Source: Chionis minor (lineage: Eukaryota; Chordata; Aves; Charadriiformes; Chionididae). From it: a DNA stretch of 64,000 nucleotides. Position 1 is the first letter of the stretch, and each line of letters starts with the position of its first letter. Positions 63,741 to 64,000 of this stretch are shown in pieces. The notes below the pieces were generated by a model. That model saw only the letters and a list, made by a program, of their open reading frames with translations, had not been told where the DNA came from and ran no database searches. The translations under genes and the position numbers were made by a program. The stretch covers positions 409,650 through 473,649 of the forward strand of contig VZSF01010123.1 in assembly GCA_013398295.1 (NCBI GenBank), given 5' to 3'.

Positions 63741-63772
63741 AACAGAAGGAAAGAAGAACAGAAGGAAAGAAG
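63741..63772. repeat. 16-bp tandem duplication upstream of SPNS3 coding sequence
   Basis: aacagaaggaaagaag is present twice in direct succession. Confidence 0.9.
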
Positions 63773-64000
63773 AGACTCTCACTTGCTAGACCAGGTACCT
63801 ATCTTTGACTCAAGCCCTCCTTTACCTCAGACTTCTTGTGCAACCCTGAACAAGTCATTTGCTTTTTCTGCACCTCAGATCTTTATTCCTGCCACACACA
63901 TACACCCCCACCCCATGCCTTTAAAATTGGGCTACCTGGCCTTGTCCCTGCCACCAGACCAGCCACTTCTCCCTGCTACTGCCCATCTGCTTTGCAGTGG

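Noticed and set aside
1..64000. CRISPR arrays, operons, bacterial promoters or insertion sequences
   Set aside because: The gene structure is that of a vertebrate nuclear genome with spliced exons. No spaced identical repeats or transposase were seen.
1..64000. CR1 LINE or endogenous retrovirus insertions
   Set aside because: I saw no CR1 3' end octamer repeat, no reverse transcriptase-like frame and no LTR pair. Degraded fragments could still be missed without RepeatMasker.

Overview
The window looks like vertebrate nuclear DNA, most likely from a bird or another sauropsid. It is AT-leaning, has long non-coding stretches and one multi-exon gene with GT/AG introns. I recognise no Alu, L1 or other mammalian repeats. 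The bird assignment is an inference from the compact gene, the sparse repeats and the divergence of the protein from human SPNS3. I could not find a diagnostic CR1 3' end.

Right half (about 35.1-63.6 kb, minus strand): one complete coding gene, identified as SPNS3, the third spinster-family member of the major facilitator superfamily. I assembled 11 coding exons by hand. Every junction is GT/AG and every phase joins, giving 1,497 bp, or 498 residues plus the stop. An in-frame TGA lies 7 codons upstream of the ATG, so the start is well fixed. A splice acceptor about 235 bp upstream of the ATG suggests at least one further non-coding 5' exon, possibly outside the window. An AATAAA lies about 140 bp after the stop. 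The protein has 12 predicted membrane segments and the MFS motif A. It carries the SPNS3-type substitutions at two positions that are charged in SPNS1 and SPNS2.

Left half (1 to about 35.1 kb): no protein-coding gene that I can support. It holds ordinary intergenic or intronic DNA with short simple repeats, several strong hairpins, two G-quadruplex motifs on the plus strand and a CpG-rich patch near 15.3 kb. There is an enhancer-like stretch near 22.9-23.2 kb and one coding-looking segment of unknown identity at 3.78-4.0 kb (minus). From memory, human SPNS3 is followed by SPNS2. No SPNS2 exon was recognised here, so it probably lies further left.

At 28.9-30.8 kb is the most unusual structure: about 1.4 kb of a degenerate 26-bp minisatellite in two diverged sub-arrays, with A/T-rich AATAC-type repeats before it and between the two. 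Because 26 is not a multiple of three and stops are rare, the array opens long chance reading frames on the minus strand. These should not be annotated as genes.

I found no undescribed multi-gene system, no CRISPR array, no RNA gene and no intact mobile element. Everything here was read by eye without alignment tools.
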